From Halictus rubicundus (taxonomy: Eukaryota > Arthropoda > Insecta > Hymenoptera > Halictidae), in NCBI RefSeq assembly GCF_050948215.1, contig NC_135157.1, positions 1,984,001 through 2,048,000 of the forward strand: a stretch of DNA of 64,000 nt. Direction: 5' to 3'. Shown here in pieces: positions 35,281-46,863 of the stretch. A program made the position numbers and the translations under genes. Position 1 is the first letter of the stretch, and each line of letters starts with the position of its first letter. The notes below the pieces were generated by a model, which had not been told where the DNA came from, searched no databases, and saw only the letters and a program-made list of their open reading frames with translations.

Positions 35281-35315
35281 CTGCGCGCGCGCGCGCGCGC
35301 GCGTGTATGTGTGTG
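35281..35315. repeat. (GC)n then (TG)n microsatellite
   Basis: An alternating C/G run of about 22 bp directly followed by a TGTATGTGTGTG run. Alternating purine-pyrimidine sequence of this kind can adopt Z-form DNA. Confidence 0.9.
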
Positions 35316-35428
35316 AACGACATGAACGAGGATGACATCGAGACACCAGGAACGAAGCCGGCAACAACGGCGGAGGACGAGAGGGGCACTGATGGCGAGT
35401 CATCATCGTCGGTTCGAGTTAATGTTTA
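35306..35428 (+). other. Weak candidate for a short coding exon
   Basis: A plus-strand frame opens with ATG at 35306 (a second ATG at 35321 lies in better context) and runs about 40 codons to a TGA. After the second ATG the translation is hydrophilic and acidic (NEDDIETPGTKPATTAEDER), then Ser-rich. That texture is unlike neighbouring frames. It follows a GC/TG microsatellite in a CpG-rich block, as a first coding exon might. However, no strong splice donor (AG/GTRAGT) lies before the stop, and I recognise no family. Chance is the default explanation. Confidence 0.15.
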
Positions 35429-36951
35429 TTGACCGGCACAACGAGAGCCGTGACCGCGTGAGGGCAGGTGTGGGCGTCGTCGGCGGCCACGCGAGACACT
35501 GTCGCAAATTCGAGCCGTGCCGGAGTTCTATCCCTCGTTCCAGTCTCCTCCCGTTGTCTAGTGATTGCTTGCTTTGATCTCTGTAATCATCAACCCCTCC
35601 CTCCCCCTCCCCCACCCCCTACCCACCCACGTTTCCCGACATCGTTCGACTTAAGTTCTCGTCACCTTGTTCGGCTTCCACTTCATCCTTTCCAGCCTCT
35701 GCTCATCACCCGATGCGCGGCCAAATGCTTCTTGCCAGACGAGGGCCGTAATAACGGTTCTCTCCGAGCGGCGACGCGATAATCGAACCCCTTCGGGGTC
35801 GTGTACCCCGGGTCGGGGGTCAATATTTCAAACAATCGTAACCTCCTCAAGGAAGATTTATATTTCGCTCCGTGCAATTTCCCGATACCCGGCAACTGGG
35901 TTAACGAGTGCCCGGTTGCTTTTGAGAAAAAAAAAAAAAAAAAAGAAAAGAAAAAGGAAAAGAGGAAAAACGCGCGCCCGAGCAATTTATCTGTAGTTAT
36001 TCGGCTTGAAAAGAGACTGTCTCATTTAGTTTCAACGATCGTGGTTCATCCCTTGAAGTTGAACTTTTCAACGTCTCGTTTGCACCGGCTCCGCGCGCCG
36101 CGCCGGTGAATTTCATTTAGGCTGAAAAGCCTCCGGCGAACGGATATAGGCCAGGAATAGATATGACCGGCATCACTCGTTTCAAGAACGGACGATTTAT
36201 GTTTATTAATTTTTGTTCCTTTGTCCGGTCAACTTACCTCTTCCGACGATCGACAACGCACTCGAGAGGTACAATCGCTCGGGACTCTTTTCGATACAGA
36301 CGAGATCGGCCCATCGAGACGGGGCGAGCCAAGCTCGTTGTTAATTGGTCAACGACGACCGAGAAATTGTTGAAACCGGTACACAACAAAACGAATGACT
36401 TCCTTTCGTGTTTTGTAGCGCAATGATTAACCCTAGCACGGGGAGGCTCCTTGAACCCATAGGTCGGGAAACTTTAAATTAGGACTATTTTTCTTGGGCG
36501 AAAAATTCTCAAAAAATTATATATTGTCGTTTGTACATTTAAGTTTAATATTCCGAAGCCCCGTTGTTATAGGAAAAAATGACAGTGTATAGAAAGGAAA
36601 AACCAGACTACGCATCGCGGCGTAAGTACAGCGGCAATGACGCGAAGCGGACCCAACGCTCCTTCTATCTCCAAAGAATAACAAACAATCCCAGAACTAA
36701 CAATTGAATCACAGAACTGATTGGCAAGGAATGATGCAGCATATTCAGTTACAGTGAAGCATTCAATGTAGCCAGAATATTCATTCTGAGAGAAGAGAGT
36801 TATATGTCTACTTTCTATTTCATAAATATACATCTAAATGCAATGTAAAATGTTCATACAGTATCAGACACTTGAAGAATAAAAATCTTTTTTTCAGAAA
36901 CAATTTTTTTTTAGGAGAAATGAGTAAAGAAGAGTATGGGTTCGAGGTTAA

Positions 36952-37151
36952 CCCCTTGCCGCCATGATTTTCTTTGACAATGATTTTCTTCAACTCTAAA
37001 GAAACCCTAGAAGAGGCAGCAAAATTTATATTTATTATATAATATAATAAAAGAATAGATTTTTATGTCGACTTGGAAGAAAGGAATAAATGTTCGTACA
37101 TGAGAGATTTCGTTCGAAATCTTCTGACTCTATATTGTACAAGGCAAGGGG
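36952..37151. mobile_element. TTAA-type MITE, 200 bp
   Basis: Flanked by TTAA (36948-36951 and 37152-37155). Ends CCCCTTGCC and GGCAAGGGG are exact inverse copies. Interior AT-rich, noncoding. A separate single end, TTAACCCTAGCACGG, occurs at 36428 without a partner. Confidence 0.8.
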
Positions 37152-37159
37152 TTAATTAT

Positions 37160-39935
37160 GCAGTTTCGTCTGTCCACTACCTAAGCGCCGCAACCATCCG
37201 TACAATTAACTCCATCGTAATTATTTGTAATGAACAAAGAATTTCTGTCGTTGATTCCCTTTTGTAAATTACGGTACCATCGTGGTTCGCGTCGTTCGGT
37301 GTTTGCTTAGGTGCTCGTTTTCGTTACAGCGTAATTAGTTGAACGTATGGCTGGCTTTAATTTTCACGGCGCGCCTAGTTAAAAGTGAACCGCGAATAAA
37401 TGAATAATTAATTAGAGCCCAAGGAAATGGCCAGGATATCGGAGGTAATGGAGGGCTTAGGAGAGGGGGTGGGGGTGAGGAGGAGGGCGTAGACCGCCGA
37501 GAGTTCCGGGAAAAGGGGTTGAAACGACAACAAAACGGTCGAACTCGCGGCGCAGGAAAACATGGCAACGTGCAGAAGCGCGCGAATCGGCATAGGGGCC
37601 AATTTAAATGCAGATCGAGGTTTAAACGCGACTGACGTTCGAACACATGAGTCCACCAACACCCTCGAACGCCCCTCCTCCCGTTTCCCACCGGTTAATG
37701 CTACCGCTGGGATTTTAATCGTGAATTTCCACCCGGCGACGCTCGCCGGCTCCCTGTTTCCATGCGGTGATCCCGGCGCAACCCTGGCTTTTTTTTCTGG
37801 ATGGTAATTGCGACATCGTCGGCTTCCATCGCGTCTAATTCACCGCCCGTGATTTTATGAAGTTCATATCCCTCGACCGTGTCGACGTCTTGTCGCTAGG
37901 CGTTGCGGGAACTTCGCTCCATCGATTTTATCATTAGTCATCGCTAGACTCTGGATTTTATGCATTTATGACAAAAGTTAAGTAGTTGATGGAATACCAA
38001 AGTACACACACGAGCAGAGCTGGGTAAAATACTGTTTCAAATAGTAAATAGTAAGTAGTTTATTTTATTTGAAATCATACATAAGTACACTTTTAAAAAT
38101 AAAATATTTTATTTGTTAGAAAAAGTTTTTAAAATAGTATTTAATATAGTATTCCCTTTGATGGATTCTTAAACTAGTGAGAATTTTATTTGAAGTATTT
38201 AATTTATTTTAATTTATTTCTTCTTTTATTCGTAACGATAAAATACAATAAATATTATTTACTTAGACAGAACGTTTGTACTTCTGGATCCAAATGGACT
38301 CTAGTCCCGTCATGCGAGGGTTAATAAATTATTTCGCATTGTAGACTACTACTCTGGAATGTAATCTGAAGAAAATTTTTTTCTGTATAATAAGTACATT
38401 AAAAAATGTCGAATCTGTTTTAATTTCAACAATTTCCCTAAACCAAAACCAGAATTAGCTAGGTGAATTTTATAATTCTTTTAGAACATTGCGCAATAAG
38501 GAAAAATTTGTTCAAAAGTCTATGTTTGTTTATGACTAAGAATATTTTAATAGATCTTTTAACAACAATAGAAATTTCAATTGTGATCCCACAGATCACC
38601 TCCCAGGAACGTAATCCAATAACTCAATCCAGGATCGTAAAGAAGCGATTTTCAAGCTTCATTTTAAAGTTGTCTAGTTGTCACAGTCCTAGCTCCGGCC
38701 ACTCCCTTCAAAAAGAACAATAGAAATTTCACAATCATCAATTCATAAAACATTTCTACAGGAAAAAGTGAGCAATTAATATTTCACTACTGCGCGATGA
38801 AATACGAAAAACGTTGCTGCAAGATCAAAAGGATTTTCTTGACAGTGTCGAAAACGGTAGCAGCCCTCGAGGGGGTTGTAAAAATTATGCATCGGTTGGA
38901 AGCGATCGCTATCCCGGTGGTTCCTTCGCGAATCCTCTTAATCGGCCAGGCAAATTGAAAGGATGGACGACAGGCATTGATGAGGGTAGGGGTGCGTCGG
39001 GGTGTCGAGGTGTCGCTTATGAATATTCAGAAATCGTGCGTGTCGTCGCTACGTGACGCATACATATATTCGTCGGCAGCTGACACTGGTTGCGGGGAGC
39101 GGATACGAGCGAAAGAAACGGCTGAAGTGTGCTGGGGGACGGGGGAATGGAGGCGATGATAGGAGATAAGGGTCGCGTCTTGCTATCGGTCGTCTCGCGT
39201 TACAGGAAGGGCCGGGGGGCCTCCGATAATCCGCTTAGACTCGACAGACAGATAAACTGTTTATTATTACTTCGGCATGGGAGACGGGCGTACAACGTGG
39301 TGCATACAGCAGGGATCGATAGGATGTTCGATATCAGTCAGTCAGTCAGAGAGTCAGCCATTCTTACCCCCTCGGTGCCATAAAATCCATTTTTCCCGGT
39401 CCTGGTAGGGACGAGATTCGACTCGCGAAGGGTTCCGAGGATTCGCCGAGTAATCCAGTTTTATTACTTTTCAGTCAGCGCGGGGAATAAAAGAGAGATA
39501 TTTCCCACTTATCCCGGATTATTTCAGAGTTAATATCTAACGAAGGAAAATAATCATGGCACACTCGCGAGTCCATTGATCGCCGTTATGACTCGGGGCA
39601 AGGGTGGCCCTTAGCTATAGGGATCAAACGTTTCTTGCAAGGGAGTATTCTCGTGTTTCATTTTCAATAAATCGATCTTTTTGTATTCTCTTTAACCCTT
39701 TGTCCTATGATTCATCTCACTGCTACGATGAATAAGACTGCTTCGTCTTTGATCATTTCTTGTAGGAAATAGAACATTTTTATTCGTCGTGCGACACAGA
39801 ATTTTATTTCGATTCGAAGAAAAAGATTTAGTAGATATTTAGAATTCAGTCCATATTTAGTAGATTCTGTTCGAAATTTTCGTCACGGGTCGAACTCGAT
39901 ATTATAGCACAGGGAATTAAGTATAAATGTTGTAG
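37160..39935. other. Mostly unique noncoding sequence
   Basis: CpG-rich at 37260-37960 and 38810-39660, AT-rich between. Overlapping frames are unrecognised. A single hAT-like terminus lies at 38016, and a single TTAACCC-type end at about 39696. No gene supported. Confidence 0.4.
38016..38280. repeat. One-ended hAT-like AT-rich repeat
   Basis: Begins CAGAGCTGGGTAAAATACTG, a terminus related to CAGAGTTGGGCAAAAT at 45128. It is followed by AT-rich sequence with repeated TAGTAAATAGTAAGTAG and TTTATTTTATTTGAA units. No matching right end or repeat of the 8-bp flank CACACGAG was found, so it is truncated or diverged. The end coordinate is approximate. Confidence 0.4.
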
Positions 39936-39941
39936 GATATA

Positions 39942-40165
39942 CAGTCGGTCACGAAAATATTCGGACACCACTATAGTTTTGACTATTATAGTCCGTACTT
40001 CAGAAATTTATGCAATAAGAACAAAAAGAGGTTTCACGTATGTTACCATGCAGTGTGTAGTTAACAAAAACATGAGAAATATTTATTTACGATAAGTGAT
40101 TACATAAATTATGAAAGAAAAATGGACAGTACGCTCATTTTCATGTCACGAAAATATTCGGACAC
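39942..40165. repeat. Left terminal inverted repeat of Tc1 element, 224 bp
   Basis: Pairs with 41309-41532 with few differences. Begins CAGTCGGTCACGAAAATATT; the inner motif copy is at about 40144-40165. Confidence 0.96.
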
Positions 40166-40215
40166 TATCAAAACTATAACACTATAACACTATATATAAA
40201 TCTTGTTTTTATAAA

Positions 40216-41202
40216 TTAATATTTTGTTGGATATCCCATATGTTTTATGACGTGCCGTAAACGCGTTGACATATTACAAATTATTCTTTTTAAATAATCT
40301 TGCCCAATACGTAGCCATTCTTCTTGCAGGCGTCTTTTTAGTTCGTCCTTATTGTTTATGGGAGTTGTTCGAATTCGGCGATCTAATTCATCCCATTTTT
40401 CAATGGGATTAAAATCTGGCGATTGCGGTGGTGGGTGGAGGACATTCTTGCAAGTGTATAATAAGAATTCTTGCACAATACGCGATTTGTGCTTTGGGTC
40501 GTTATCAGCACTTTTTTAAAAATTGTTTTGCAAAATGTGCAGATACCTATTTTTATCGAGGATGTCGTCGATAAAAACTAATTCGCCTACTCCATGGGCC
40601 GAAATACAGCCCCACACCATCACAGACCCACCACCGTGTTTCATAGTCGGCTGCAAATGTCTCGGATTTAATTCTTCTTTCGATTTCCGCCATACTCTAA
40701 TTCTTCCATCGCTTCCATAAATATTCAATTTGGACTCGTCCGCGAAAATTACGTCTTCCCACCACTGACTTTCCTTCGAAATATAGTTTTTTGCAAAATT
40801 CGGTCTCTTCATCCTGTTGTTCGCGTTAATATACGGCTTTTTTCGAGCTATTCTTCCATTATAGTCCTCTGATCGTAACACTCTTCTTATGTTTTCCGGA
40901 TGCACTGATATTCCACGATCATTATTTAAATCAGCTGCTAAGTTTGGAGCACTTATCCGAGGATCACATTTGATTCTCCTAATTATGGAGCGTTTATCAC
41001 GAGTATTGAGGATCGGTTTGCGTCCGCCTTGAGGGATAGATTCAATTCTAGCTTGGTTCTTGCAACGTCGCACAATATCCCATACCGTGTTCTTACTAAT
41101 ATTTAATAAATTTGCAATTTTGCGAATCGATTTTCCCCTTTGCCGATGAAAAATTACTAATTGTCGCATATCAAACGACGTGTTCTTACTTTTCCGATCC
41201 AT
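40216..41202 (-). pseudogene. Tc1-family DD34E transposase with one stop and a small deletion
   Basis: Start taken at the ATG 41202-41200 (MDRKSKNTSFDMRQ), which gives the family length; an in-frame upstream ATG at 41352 lies in the terminal repeat. The N-terminal paired-like helix-turn-helix region includes KIANLLNISKNTVWDIV, and IARKKPYINANNR follows. The first catalytic Asp is in FADES (codon 40740-40738), then MKHGGGSVMVWGC. A TAA (40518-40516) follows LHILQNNF. About 13 codons, compared with the element at 12718, are missing just after it, removing the residues before the second catalytic Asp (SADND, 40506-40504). The frame is otherwise kept. The Glu (NPIEKW, 40401-40399) is 34 residues after the second Asp, so DD34E. 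One more codon is lost after that Glu. Ends PTKY. About 327 sense codons remain. Confidence 0.95.
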
Positions 41203-41308
41203 TTCGCACAAATTTTCTCTAACATACTCTGTACGTAGTATGAATGATATGTTTACAAACATTGTTTCTGTCAGTTCCTGGAACCTGAAAACTTGAGAAG
41301 TATAGCAA

Positions 41309-41532
41309 GTGTCCGAATAGTTTCGTGACATGAAAATGCGCGTACTTTCCATTTTTCTTTTATTATTTATGTAATCACTTATCGTAAATAAATATCTCTT
41401 ATGTTTTTGTTAACTATACACTGCACAGTAACATACACGAAACCTCTTTTTGTTCTTATTGCATAAATTTCTGAAGTACGAACTATAATAGTCAAAACTA
41501 TAGTGGTGTCCGAATATTTTCATGACCGACTG
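41309..41532. repeat. Right terminal inverted repeat of Tc1 element, 224 bp
   Basis: Reverse complement partner of 39942-40165. The transposase reads away from this end, so it is the 5' end of the element. Confidence 0.96.
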
Positions 41533-41699
41533 TACGTGCAAAAGGACTCGGTTTGATTTCGTAAAATTGATGCGGTTATAGGCGTTTGATGAATGCAACT
41601 CGCATTTTATATAATTCATAGTTGAATCTTCCGTTTTCCTCACGATACTCAAGTTCTGGTTGACCAATTGACTTGTAAAAATGACGGAACACAATTATA

Positions 41700-41845
41700 A
41701 TTTCAAAACTTTAACTCAAATGCGGCAGAGATTTCCGTTGACCGATTATTTAAAAATTTGGCACACACCACTTTTCTCACCAAACGTTACAATTTAGGGG
41801 TGGCAAATCGCGAAAAAATCGCAAGTTGAGAAACAAGGACCACCC
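41700..41845. repeat. Solo terminus of the GGGTGGACC element family
   Basis: Ends AACAAGGACCACCC followed by TA, matching ATAAGGTCCACCC at 25914-25926. About 40 bp inside is GGGTGGCAAATCGCG, corresponding to GGGTCGCATAAAA in the full element. The other end and coding region are absent here. The inner limit is approximate. Confidence 0.6.
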
Positions 41846-41849
41846 TACT

Positions 41850-43246
41850 CGGGGCCTTTTACCCGGATTCGTTCATTTTCCTCCGCGAGCTTATCCTCGC
41901 CACCGCCGCGAACAGAGTTTCGCATTCGTCTCGCGTACACGCGCATCCTCACGCTCGTGCGGAGTCTAGCCGCCTCCGATTTTTCAGATTCCTCTATGGA
42001 GGCACTCCGGACAGCTGCATACAGCATCCTCTGCATCCACAGGAATTGCTAGCACGAGGGCAGCGAGAGAGGTGGGGGCCAGAGAGTGTCGGTGAGTGGC
42101 CGCGCGCCTGTAAGCTGCCCCCTGCCTCCGTTATTGGTTAATCAAATAGTAGATCCTCTTGATTAGCCTCAGGATGCTCTTGGCATCTATCTAATAATAC
42201 CTGCCAGATGGCCGGACAGATTTCTGTCAGGCTGCATCGGGATCTCCTGGAGCGTGTCTAATTCCGGAACAATATTCCCCGGGATACGGGAATATCGCTC
42301 TGATCGCTCGGATCCTTTTTGCGTGTCGTACAATAGCCGAGCTGCTCGAGATGATCGTCGTTATGCTATAAAACTCTCTTTACAAAAGCTTCACCCCATT
42401 TCTAATTCGAAAATCTCTGTCCGACCTTCTTCTGTGATCGTTACTAATGGAGGCGCCATTTTGAAAGAATTTCTAGTCAGATGGCTGAAGAAAGGATTCT
42501 GTTGTAACGCGTTTAAGGGAAGTGATTTCTTTCTTTCTGCATGAATAACAATTTCTGTTTACGGTCGGTCGCGCTATTGCGCTTTGGACCGTGCCAAAAA
42601 GGAAGACTTGCTCGTGTACTTTTCGGGTCAATTTGACTGAAATGCAATTTATAAATTCATTTATAAACTAATTTAAAGATATAGAAAAAAGCAACATACA
42701 TACTGATCAAATTGAATTGTAACCTCTTTTTCAAAGTCAGTTAAGAAATGTTCACTCTCTTCCAAGCTCTTTATAAAATTTTTTAATTTCACACATCTTC
42801 TGTTAGAGACAAGTAAGCAAAGAATTTGACCAATACATAAACGGAAAGAATGCTGCCCCAAGGACGAGATCCAAGGAAGTCTGCTCCGACATCATCATTA
42901 GCATCCTCATGAAAAATTCATAAAAATCGCTTGTTTTTAGATCTGTTAGAAGAGAACGCCCCTTAATGCGAGACGCAAAGCACCGTCCATTTCCAACGGA
43001 AGAAATATATCCGAGTAATGTGCAAATGAATTGCAGACTCGGCGTGGAATGGTCGCAATTAAATTATCTTCAATTTCTCTTTTAATAAACACCGGGGCGC
43101 ATGAAAACGCTTTCTTTGACGCCGGAGAGACGAGTAGCTGCGATGTCTGGAGATGCGCTTCACCGGCGATCGCAGATGCTCAACCGAAACGTGTCCCATT
43201 TAAATTTATGCGACCGGCATGGAAGGGCCATGGGATGTGCATTATA
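41850..43246. other. Unique noncoding sequence
   Basis: CpG-rich at 41850-42110 with frames on both strands, then mixed. A block at about 42115-42300 (around ATTGGTTAATCAAATAGTAG and CAGGATGCTCTTGGCATC) looks compositionally like conserved noncoding DNA, but no known microRNA was matched. No gene supported. Confidence 0.4.
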
Positions 43247-43283
<37 letters not shown>

Positions 43284-43284
43284 C
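43247..43284. repeat. (GT)n(GA)n compound microsatellite
   Basis: About nine GT units directly followed by about nine GA units. Confidence 0.95.
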
Positions 43285-43479
43285 CCTTGCACGCAGTTCG
43301 CGTACCCGACGATGGAGTCATAATGCGATGAGGTAATGGGGCGACATCGTGATTAAATGCAACGCGGCCTCCCATGGCATCCTGATCTCCATAGACAGGA
43401 CTGGCCAGAGTCAATATCAGTGCAACGTCGATAGTCACACTAATGTGATTCCTTCTCCATCTACTATACACCATTATTT

Positions 43480-44335
43480 CAAATCACGAAAGCAAACGGA
43501 TTATGAACGAAATAATAGATTAGATTCTATTGTCTGAGAAAGAGAAGAATCAGATTTCTAATTTTTAGAGTAAAGTTGCTCGTTGTAGCGATGAGAAGCG
43601 AATATCAGTCAACGATCGATAATTGATGCACCAATGTGGCTCCTCCTTGATTAGCAAACGCCAAACGTGACGGCAAACTGGGGTAATAACTTTGATGACT
43701 TGATACACGTGAAAGGGATACTACTTCAATGACAAAACTGTTTTGTTTGTACTTACTTTTTTGTAAATCTTTTACCATCACATAGGTCGCATTTTTTTCA
43801 TTATTAAAACGAGTCCAAACACAACATTGTTTGAACACGAGTGTTTCTACAAATTTATTCTACTAATTTATTCTACAAATTGGTAAAGATTGAATTCAAC
43901 GCTGAGGTAGATAACTAGATAGCTAGATAACTGTATCGTGTTTGGTGTTATTTGAATTGGAAAAAAATCGCGAATACTATTTATAACAATATATTGATAC
44001 ATTGATATATTGAATATATTGATAAGTTTCATAAAAAGTAATTACAAACAACAATTACTATACTTACCAATGTAATAATTGATTGCAATCAATTGCATGG
44101 AAGAAAAGAGCAACCAAATTTCAAATCATCGGGATACCGATGCTGTTTGCGCAGACAAGGAGTTACCAGTGAAACGATCGATGATCGATGCATAAACGTG
44201 ACACCATCTTGATCAGCTTATCGAGAAGCAAGTACGAAGGCAAACGGATTGTAAATGAAATAATTTATTACATTGAGCAGTCTGCGCAAGGAACGAGTCA
44301 GAGTTCTAATCTTAAAGATAAAGTTGCTCCTTCCG
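43480..44335. repeat. Degenerate duplicated blocks
   Basis: GCAAACGGATTATGAACGAAATAAT (about 43492) recurs as GCAAACGGATTGTAAATGAAATAAT (about 44241), each followed by TTCTAAT...AAAGTTGCTC. CGATCGATAATTGATGCA (about 43613) recurs as CGATCGATGATCGATGCA (about 44175), but in a different order relative to the first block. TGTTTGGACTC / CCAAACACAACA motifs near 43808-43830 and 43930-43950 belong to the dispersed pogo-like family. The arrangement suggests overlapping old insertions. Confidence 0.5.
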
Positions 44336-45127
44336 CTGACAGTTTATTCGAGATGGAAGACAGTTGCCAAGACATTCGCCGGTCGTATCTACTTTACGAG
44401 CATTCCGAAAGACATCAAACGACTGGTAAAGTAAACACGCAAGTTAGTTGGTTTTGATATAGCAATTACGAGACACTCGATACCGACGAAGACGAGGGGC
44501 AGCCATCGGATTTCGCGGCTGATTCACGACCGGAGATAAAGACGGTAACCGAGCAAGGAGCAAACGAGTTAACTCGGTGCATGCCCCCCGAATGGCGGAG
44601 GAGGCGATACCAGGCGAGAAGAACTCTTCCGTTTTAATGGTCGGGGGCCGATAGAAATGCGATTAGATGTTCTTGACGCGGAGAAGTGCATGATCTGGCT
44701 GGAACCTGTTGAGAGGATTCAGAGACTCGCGCCTTTTATTCCTCTATCTCGCCTCTCCTTTTCATCCAGACCGGCTTTCTTCGCGACGCTGACACGCGAG
44801 AAACCCTCAAGATTGGTACCCCGTTGCGGTCGATACGCTATTCTTCGCTAAATCGCCCTGATCAGGTCACGAGCTTCAGTTTTCGTGACTCGCGAATCAT
44901 TCTGCACCGCGACGTTTCCCAATTCAACGATGAACTAAAATTTCTGACGAACTCAATAGCCTAGCTTCGCAATTTACGTACACATTTTTCAAAGAGGTCG
45001 CAACAGCTAACTGGTTAATCAGAAAAATGCCACGAATAAGTTGGTGGAAATTCCATAAAAAAATAATGAAAAATAAAGAAGTTTTGTAATTTGATTAGTG
45101 TGATACCTACCGATATAGCCGACCCGG

Positions 45128-45785
45128 CAGAGTTGGGCAAAATATTTATCTAAATAAAAATTTCGAATAACGAATAAAAGATAAAAAATTTTTTATTCGT
45201 TTATTGGCAATTTATGCTTTTATGTTTTTAATCAGAACAATATTCTTAATACGAATGAGTTGTAGAGCTTATCCCGATCAAAATGAGTCCAAACACGACA
45301 TCATTTGGACTGTCTTTAATGAGATTGTCATTTTTATCGTAACATTACGTATCAGTGAAACTTGTTCGATTACACTCGAATTTGACCTCATTTTCATCAG
45401 GAAAATCCCCTCCATTCGCTCGTCACAAATTTTATGAGGATATATTGAAAAATCTAAAAGTTTAAACTTTCATTCGTGCGCGATTCTCTATCCGCTTACA
45501 TTGTATGTCGTCTGTCATCGCTGGGTCTTTGAAGCTCGGCGCTCGGCAAAAGTTATTCGAAGATTTATTCGAAGCCTTCGAATAAAAGATACAGATAAAA
45601 GATGAAAAAATTATTCGAAGTTCGCATAAATCCGCTTCGAATAAAAAAATTCTCTTCATTCGTCGGATAAATTCTCGTCGAATAAAATTATTTATTCGAT
45701 ACTCGTCGAATAACGAATAAAGATAAAGTATCTTTTATTCGAATCGTTATTTAAATAATTTTTATCTAAATAATGCCCAACTCTG
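45128..45785. mobile_element. hAT-like AT-rich MITE, 658 bp
   Basis: Ends CAGAGTTGGGCAAAAT and, reverse complemented, CAGAGTTGGGCATTAT. The 8-bp flanks CGACCCGG (45120-45127) and CGACCGGG (45786-45793) match at 7 of 8 positions, the hAT duplication length. The interior is built from many degenerate TTATTCGAATAAA-like units, densest in the right third (45550-45770). Open frames inside are unrecognised. Confidence 0.85.
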
Positions 45786-45793
45786 CGACCGGG

Positions 45794-46824
45794 TATCGGA
45801 TTACGCGGCATGTTTATACTACTTGGCGACCGAGGCAGGTTGAGCTTCTTGGCTCCTCGCGGGGTATACACTTTGTGGAGGGGATAGGCGAACTAAGATC
45901 GTGTAACTCTGTTCGGCTTAGATCAAGACTTTACTGTAGTTCTAAATAAGATTTTTCATGGTAGTCTGGACCTATCAGTGCAAAGATGCTTTGCTTCTAT
46001 GATTAAGAACTAACTGACCATCTTAAATCTTTATCTTTTAAGCGTATATACATACTGTCCTTTTGAGTATTATTATTAAAAATAACAGGTCACATAACAC
46101 ACCGCTCCAAAGCTCAGTGTTTCGCCCCAATTTCGCGAAGAAGGAATTCGCAAATTTAATTGCTCGCGACCCAACGATCTCTACCATTACTGTGTCAGTC
46201 AGTCTCCAAGCGACAAATTAAGTTAGCGAAGCGAGGGACGAATCAATGCGGAGAAGCAGAGATCGCGGTGCATTTAATGTCGCGACGAAAGATACTCGGC
46301 AGGAGAATGTTGTCGCATGCTCGTACGCGTGCATGTTCCAATTAAGTCGGAGTTTTTGAAACGAAACTTGCTAGGCGAGCCGGGGGAAAAAAGCGAGACG
46401 CTGAAGCGAGCATCGTTGATTCTTAGCCGGGCTGCGAAGACGGCCAGGGCTTGCAAAACGGCGAGCGTGTCGCGCGTTTCATGGGCGCGTGGATGCGAAA
46501 TATTATAAAGAGACAGTCGAAATGGAAAAACGACGCGTGTGTCTCTCTTCCAGGCTAGATTCACCGGACTAGCCGAGTGGCGGCCGGTGTCTGACGCAAG
46601 ATGCGGGGTGGCACGGTTCTTGCAAGACGACCTAAGCGAAAACGCTACGCAGAACGGGCAAAAGGAGATGCATAACCAAAGGAGGAAAGGGTGGGAGTTT
46701 TGCTGGGGAGGAGTTGAAGGAAAGTGGGGTGGGGATGGTGTCTGTTGCGTGCTTTGAGTTAAGTGGTAGTGTTTATTGTTTGAGCTTTAGAACGCGTGGG
46801 TCTTCATTAGCAAGAATTGCAGCG

Positions 46825-46863
<39 letters not shown>

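Larger units (their letters stand above)
34480..36425. other. CpG-rich block, possibly regulatory or 5' exon sequence
   Basis: From about 35040 to 36120 the sequence is strongly CpG-rich with a (GC)n run at 35281-35303, a following TG run and a long A-run at 35927-35944. Overlapping frames are unrecognised. The only stretch with protein-like texture is the short frame at 35306-35428. No gene can be confirmed. Confidence 0.4.
39942..41532 (-). mobile_element. Tc1-family DNA transposon, 1591 bp, nearly intact but inactive
   Basis: Flanked by TA (39940-39941 and 41533-41534). Both terminal inverted repeats are 224 bp (39942-40165 and 41309-41532). Each holds an outer and inner CACGAAAATATTCGGACAC motif (the inner right copy is slightly changed), the IR/DR arrangement of some Tc1 elements. 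The transposase gene is on the minus strand with one stop codon and a short internal deletion. It is related to, but clearly distinct from, the element at 12718-14339. Confidence 0.97.

Noticed and set aside
36428..36470. TTAACCCTAGCACGGGG as a piggyBac-like left end
   Set aside because: No matching right end was found within a plausible distance, so it is not called as an element.
42170..42220. TAATAATACCTGCC segment considered as a miR-8-like sequence
   Set aside because: It does not match the miR-8 mature sequence as I remember it, and no paired arm forming a precursor hairpin was found.
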